Below are positions 58,861 to 64,000 of a stretch of 64,000 nt of DNA, one piece after another; the first letter of the stretch is position 1, and each line of letters opens with the position of its first letter. The position numbers and the translations under genes are program-made. The stretch is from assembly GCF_030272615.1 (NCBI RefSeq), contig NW_026728924.1, forward strand, positions 186,001 through 250,000, written 5' to 3'. The stretch comes from Cryptomeria japonica. Taxonomy: Eukaryota > Streptophyta > Pinopsida > Cupressales > Cupressaceae. The notes under the pieces are model-generated. The model was not told the DNA's origin. It was given only the letters and a program-made list of their open reading frames with translations, and did not search any database.

Positions 58861-59040
58861 CAAAACTATATCACAAAATACCAAAAACATTCAAAACTAT
58901 CTCACAAAATACCAAAAACATTCAAAACTATCTCTCAAATTCCAAAAACATTCAAAACTATCTCACAAAATACCAAAAACATTCACAAAAAATCACAAAA
59001 TCCAAAAACATCCGAAAACATCAAAAATCACACAAAAACA
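58861..59040 (+). repeat. About 31-bp tandem repeat after pol
   Basis: Four units of CAAAACTATCTCACAAAATA followed by CCAAAAACATT start at 58861, 58892, 58923 and 58953, then decay into AAAATCACAAAATCC-type copies up to about 59040. Confidence 0.88.
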
Positions 59041-61237
59041 TGGCAACACATTGTACATACTCATCCGAGCAGATACCAAACAAGCATTGTGAAATACTCC
59101 AAATGATGACCACTTATCCAATCGACCAAACAATCAACATCAACACTCAAACTATCTTCAAAAAGGATGCATCCTCCCTTACCAAAACAAAGACAAGATG
59201 ACATTTTCTTTGACAAAGAAAATTAAGTTTAAGCTATCAAATACTTGGTTGATCTATGGGGTATTTATTCATATCAGGTTTCTACAACATTGTTTGTGTA
59301 TCTTTGGCGCATTATTCCGATGAAGTACTGGGGCATGTCCTAATGGTGTTTACATGGGAAGTTCACTAAGCTATGTGATCTTATGCAAAATGCAGTCATA
59401 GATCACTACGACTTGCTGACTACAGCGTATACCTCGACCATATGAGCATGAACCATTACCAAGGATCCATATTCTTTATTCTTTATGTATGTTGTTTACT
59501 TACCAGTCCAATGCTCTTTCTTTGGTTCCTCCTACCTCATCCAAATTGGATAAAGATTTTTATCTCTTATTACGGTATGAACTTGTCTCAGGATATGATC
59601 GGCAAAAGATCAAGGAGTACGTTCCAAGTCATGCATGAAAGGAGATGATCCTTGTCTCTTCTGCAAGCAATACTCAAGTCAACTTGACCCATTATATCAA
59701 GTTGTTTGTATTAACTTGCTATATCAAAATCCATGTAAGGAATACTCAGGTCATCTTGAATCATTATGTCAAGATGCTTTAATTTTCTTACAACATTTTA
59801 AAGCTTGATGATGAAAAATAAAGCACTATGGATCGTCATTTCATCTCATCTGTTTATATTGCATTCTGTTGCATACCGTCCACCCATTTACTCATTTATT
59901 TACATGATTTTTGAATGCAAAATGTGAACAAAGTTAATATGAGCAGTTATTCGAAAATTGAGTTGGTTTTGGATACCAATCACGACAGAGCACTCTGATA
60001 CATTATCACGTGCATCATGCAGAGTCTAAACAACCTTGCATTCATCCCATCATCATTTCATTACATTTCAGTCGCATTTGCATTATTCTTTAGCCATTCA
60101 TTAGCATGTATTTATTATCATTTAGTTGCACTTACCACATATAGTTCATTCTCATTTTCTTGCATTAGTATCATTGTATCCTTTCATTATTACCCTCATA
60201 ACATTTAGATTCACTTACATAGATAATTATCCTTATTTGCATTTCCTACCATGATTACTCATAACATTTAGATTCACTTACATAGATAATTATCCTTAAT
60301 TGCATTTCCTACCATGATTACTCATTACTATACATTCATTTAAACATCCGTTAGTGATCATCATTTATCATCATTTCCACACTTATGTATCATAGATTTG
60401 TTTAGGTTTCCATAATTGCATACATTCATTTATCTATTCATTAGTTAAAGTACATTCATTCATCCATTTTATCTCACTTAGGATTCATTAGATTGCATTC
60501 ATTATCCCTTTTAATTGCATGAAGGTGCGGTTATTAAGCATGAGTTGCATTATCAGTACATTATCATTTTACTTCATCATATTTGGGCATTTAGAATCAT
60601 AAAACCATTTGTCTCAAACATTGGTTCATACATTATAGCATATGCATTCATTTAGAAATCATCATTTAAACATTTGTACTTTACATTTGTTTATCCATGT
60701 TACATTTATTTTTAACCATCTAGATGCATATACATAAATAAATCATTCATTCAAAATCATTTGCATTAACATCATTGCATATCATTATCCCATCATTGTG
60801 TTAATATAAAGTACAAAATACTATCTATACCATCATAAATCATCATTTTATTCTGCATACATGACCATCATGACATTGCATACATCCGACATTCTGTCCC
60901 AAAAAAATCAAAATGCACACATATATCAACCTACATCCACATGTTAGCATCCAACATCATACAACATGCATATAGACATCATGTAAAAATAAATCATCAT
61001 AAAACATGCATATAGGAATCATCTCATAAACGCATACATATAGCAAAGTACAAGTATCCATCTAAGCATAAACTGCATACATAATCAAAATGCATATCAT
61101 CACAAAACTATGGGATCTCCTCATATATATCATCTCATGTATCAGAGTACAATGAAGTCTACAAAATCGGCTACTAAGAGCCATCCAAGACATAGTCCAA
61201 GTTAACAATATAAATACATGCATGCAAAAATTCTCTC
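59041..61237. other. Non-coding region rich in ATTCATT/CATCAT words with a 63-bp duplication
   Basis: From about 59900 to 60900 the plus strand is dominated by ATTCATT, CATTTA and ATCATT words. A direct tandem duplication of about 63 bp (TCATAACATTTAGATTCACT...) occupies 60196-60258 and 60259-60321. No protein domain is found. It separates the sense pol from the antisense PMD ORF and may hold the 3' ends of both transcripts. Confidence 0.6.
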
Positions 61238-63255
61238 TCAAATGCCACTCTGACCAGATGCTGCACCACCATGACCACCTACTCCCCCACTAGTCCCTGC
61301 ACCATTTGATCTATCTCTCCATGGAGGCCCCATCAAACCCCCACTAGCTCCTGCGCCACCTGACCTATCTCTCCGTAGAGGACCCATCACACCCCCACTT
61401 CTCTGCATCCTCTAAGACCACTTTGATCTGGCCTGCCACATTTGTGAATAGCTCAGTGCTCGCTGACTAGCTGGCACCACTTGCTCATATAAACCTCGCC
61501 AATACTCTATCTTAGCCTGTGCTCACCGGACCTCCCTCACTAAAGCCTCCATAGCCGACCCTTGTCCCGATACTCCCTCCAAGGCCCGCACTCTCTCCTG
61601 CAACTGAGTCACTCTCTCCACTGCACCATCCCTCTCCCACAACACTACAGTCAGCTCTGACTCTTGTGCAAATAACTGCACATCTCAAGCTGTAACCTCC
61701 ACCTCCAGATCCTCCACCTATGTCTTGGCTGATGTAAGTCGAGTCTACAAATATAATATCATATGATCCCGAAGATCACCACCCCCTATGGCTCCCTCCC
61801 CTATATCCATAGGTACCTCACCTGTAGCTCCCTCTCTAGTGGCTCCCTCCCCTCTATCCATTAGTACCTCTCTGTCCCCCATACCTTTCCCACCCAATCT
61901 AGCTCCTCCCGACATCAAAGGTCCCTATGATATCCGCAATGGAAAACTGCCTCTCCCTCTCCGCTACACTCGCCCACCACCTCCACCATCCCCCCTCCTC
62001 CTCCTCCATCACCACCATCCCCTCTTGCTCCTCCATCTACTATAGGTCCTCAACCTCCTCTCCTCCTTTGTCTCTATCCCGTCTCCTCCTCAAAATAAAG
62101 AATTGGCTCTATTGGATATGATATCTGAAGTATCGGATGAGCTGCCATATACTGCGTATACTCTTCCAACACCCCTACATCTACCACCCTCGGCCGTATA
62201 TCCCATGGTCTCGCCTGTAGCATCTAAAACTCTGCCAATGCCTGATCATAAGGTAGTACTAGACCCCATGTGTACCTCTCATGAACCACTCTGGCATACT
62301 CTCCTGATCTCCTAGGCAATCCCTGCTGCTGTCCAAACTGTCTCATAGCTCTGCTCGGCAACTGTCTCTCCACATGGTAGGTTGTCCTCCCAATGAGGAA
62401 TCAGGTCATGAATACATATGGCAATGCCTCCGCATCATCCTCCCAAGGCTCACACTCAATATAGGGTCTCCAGATCACTACATCCAAATCATCCAGTGCC
62501 CGTTGCCACCACTCTAACTTCCCCAAGTGGGCCTGACTCATCATACCACTATATATATACATATACGGTTGGTCGACTACCCGAAATCTTAGACTCACTG
62601 GTCGAGTAACTGGTAGGTGCTCCCACGCCAAAATATGTAGCAATGTCACTCCCACTGCCAATGAGCCCCTCCTGCGGTATACTACCTCATGAAGCTCCTG
62701 ATATAGGTGCGTTATCACGCACAGTCCCCATGCAAACCGGGTCCCCTTTGTAATCATTTTCTCAATAACCTGCCCCCAACCAATGGCCAGACCATGTGAT
62801 TGCTTATCCAGACACAATAGCCCCCCAACGATCCCTGATAGCACTGTTGGTAATGGCTCGTACAATGCAGCAATATCCTCCTAGGCTATAGAGCCATCAT
62901 CAATATACACGTCCTCATCAAAGAATCTCTGCACCGCTAGGGTACCCCATGCTCTATCGTATGTCATCAGCTCACCTCGAATAGGTATATGCAGGATGCG
63001 CCATACATCCTCTAGTGTCACAGTCATCTCCCCCTGCGCCAATTGAAACGTACATGTCTCACTATGCCAACGCTCTGCCAATGCTATCATCAGACCGTGA
63101 TTCATCCGAATCACAGGCATATGCATCACATCATACAGGTCAGTCACTGCAATGCAATCCACTTCGGCCTCTGTCAGCTGATCACGCAGCCCCTATGTGG
63201 CGGGATGTCTTTCGTGCAACTGTAAGATGCGTAGATCCTCTTACACAAGTGCATC
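61238..63255 (-). pseudogene. Antisense plant mobile domain (PMD / MAIN-like) ORF
   Basis: On the minus strand, coding begins near 63255 (ILQLHERHPAT...). It contains VIRMNHGLMIALAERWHSET followed by CTFQLAQGEMTVTLEDVWRI and HIPIRGE, the signature of the plant mobile domain. The domain continues (WWQRALDDLDVVIWRPYIE, 62510-62450) to ...RPWDIRPRVVDVG near 62190. A Gly-rich segment and a coiled coil follow (61700-61500, RVTQLQERVRALEG). The tail is Gly-rich with two copies of a GPxxRDRS(G/N)GAG repeat, ending at TGA 61238. In-frame stops at 62881 (TAG) and 62401 (TGA, from CGA) show decay. PMD proteins include host MAIN/MAIL silencing factors and mobile-element copies; this lies with a gypsy element and is most likely the latter. 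Confidence 0.78.
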
Positions 63256-63499
63256 AACCATTATCATCAATTGTTTTGTTTCAAACTTTCTTAAGTTTAA
63301 ACCTAGACTATCAACAGATACTTTGATCAAGTATCTTCAGGTCTCAACAGGTAAGAAATCATGGCACACCTAGACTTCAACAAACATTTATCCTAATGAC
63401 CTAAGTCTCATCAGGGCTGCTATGGTTCAAAACAACTCTCACTTCACATCTCCATCCATCCATCATTGGCATCTAGAGATTATTTGTTCAAACACTGTG

Positions 63500-63835
63500 G
63501 CATCTATTTTTTCGCACAAAAGTGCTACTTTGCACACAAAAGCGCTATCTGCTAACAATAGCCCCACTTCCCTAACAAAAGCGCTTAAAGAACTATTCAA
63601 AAGTGCTCAAACTACAAAAGCGCTACATTAGCTATGCAATAGCATTGCTTTACATCACTAGCATTCAATCAACTACTCAATAGTGCTGAACAACCAATAG
63701 CGCTCAAACATCTATACAATAGCACTAATATTTGCAAAAGCACCCAAATGACTGCACAATAGCGCCATTGCGGCATAAAAGCGCTAGTTAAATCGACAAA
63801 AGCGCCAAAACACAGTTTCAACGCTATTGTCTCGA
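63500..63835 (-). repeat. Array of CAATAGCGC / CAAAAGCGC motifs, reverse of the leader array
   Basis: Around fifteen degenerate copies (CAATAGCGCT, CAAAAGCGCT, CAATAGCACT) lie within 0.33 kb. Read on the minus strand they give GCGCTATTG/GCGCTTTTG, the same motif as 48450-48720. They precede the PMD ORF on its own strand, as the other array precedes gag on the plus strand. Confidence 0.8.
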
Positions 63836-64000
63836 CTCAACTTGGACCTAGCTAAAAATGCATCAAAAAAAGTGAAAAATTCAAAAACTCAAATTCACAT
63901 ACAGCTCGTCCGTTGTCATCTGGCCACTGGAATCGTCAGACTCGCTCAAGTCGATGCTCTGCTACTGGTACCGGCATCCTGACTGCTCCTTGCTCTTCCA
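63836..64000. other. Window edge beyond the motif array
   Basis: GC content rises after 63890. The minus strand could encode a short MPVPVAEHRLERV-like peptide from about 63975, upstream of the PMD ORF. This may be a leader or a 5' exon; too little is visible to decide. Confidence 0.3.

Larger units (their letters stand above)
46951..64000 (+). mobile_element. Tat-like Ty3/gypsy retrotransposon, 3' end outside the window
   Basis: A TG...CA LTR (46951-48365), a PBS-like site, a 2.8-kb leader with repeats, then gag, protease, G-patch, RT, classical RNase H, aRNH and integrase lie on the plus strand to about 58440. No chromodomain follows. The aRNH after RNase H and the degenerate classical RNase H fit the Tat lineage. 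After pol come repeat-rich non-coding DNA and an antisense PMD ORF. The second GCGCTATTG-type motif array near the right edge suggests that the PMD module belongs to the same element, but without the 3' LTR this is unproven. Confidence 0.75.

Noticed and set aside
61788-62315. Plus-strand Pro/Ser/His-rich open frames
   Set aside because: They are reverse-strand shadows of the Gly-rich part of the antisense PMD ORF.

Overview
The window looks like intergenic, repeat-filled DNA from a seed plant with a very large genome. A gymnosperm (conifer-like) source is my best inference, because old, nested, degenerate Ty1/copia, Ty3/gypsy and LINE copies fill nearly all of it. I see no convincing host gene, rRNA, tRNA or CRISPR array. 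Almost every coding region carries in-frame stops or frameshifts. Many of these are C-to-T or G-to-A changes, as expected of silenced, methylated repeats.

Layout. (1) 1-7.9 kb: an LTR-like sequence (from about 594) is split by a 6.6-kb minus-strand copia-type element (857-7440). That element has a perfect 5-bp target duplication (GATCT), a PBS, a PPT and two LTRs of about 0.8 kb. It has a gag with four zinc knuckles but no pol; the pol position holds a long accessory ORF. (2) 8.8-17.95 kb: a plus-strand LINE with ORF1 (DUF4283 plus CCHC), ORF2 (endonuclease, RT, zf-RVT, RNase H) and a third ORF. (3) 18-20.3 kb: AT-rich DNA with an (AT)7AC minisatellite and GA-rich tracts. (4) 20.3-25.25 kb: a 5'-truncated minus-strand LINE, also with a third ORF. 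(5) 25.26-26.04 kb: a degenerate transposase-like fragment. (6) 26.09-46.95 kb: a giant palindrome. Two arms of about 6.6 and 6.8 kb, inverted relative to each other, flank a 7.4-kb plus-strand Ty3/gypsy gag-pol. Each arm carries, from centre to outside, an array of short inverted motifs (CGGGATAAG/CTTATCCCG), a long accessory ORF, a PPT and a 0.93-kb LTR with a TATA box. (7) 46.95-64 kb: a second Tat-like Ty3/gypsy element (5' LTR, PBS, leader repeats, gag, protease, G-patch, RT, RNase H, archaeal-type RNase H, integrase). It is followed by an antisense plant-mobile-domain (PMD/MAIN-like) ORF and a second GCGCTATTG-type motif array. No 3' LTR is seen before the window ends.

The main theme is a recurrent accessory protein architecture: an N-terminal globular domain that looks PMD-like or 'putative plant transposon protein'-like, a charged or low-complexity linker, and a C-terminal coiled coil. 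It appears in the copia element, both LINEs, both palindrome arms and, as a recognisable PMD, beside the last gypsy element. Different retrotransposon classes here seem to have acquired related cargo. The 20.9-kb palindrome and its arrays of potential hairpins are the least explained structures. All homology calls are by eye; domain boundaries and percent identities are approximate.
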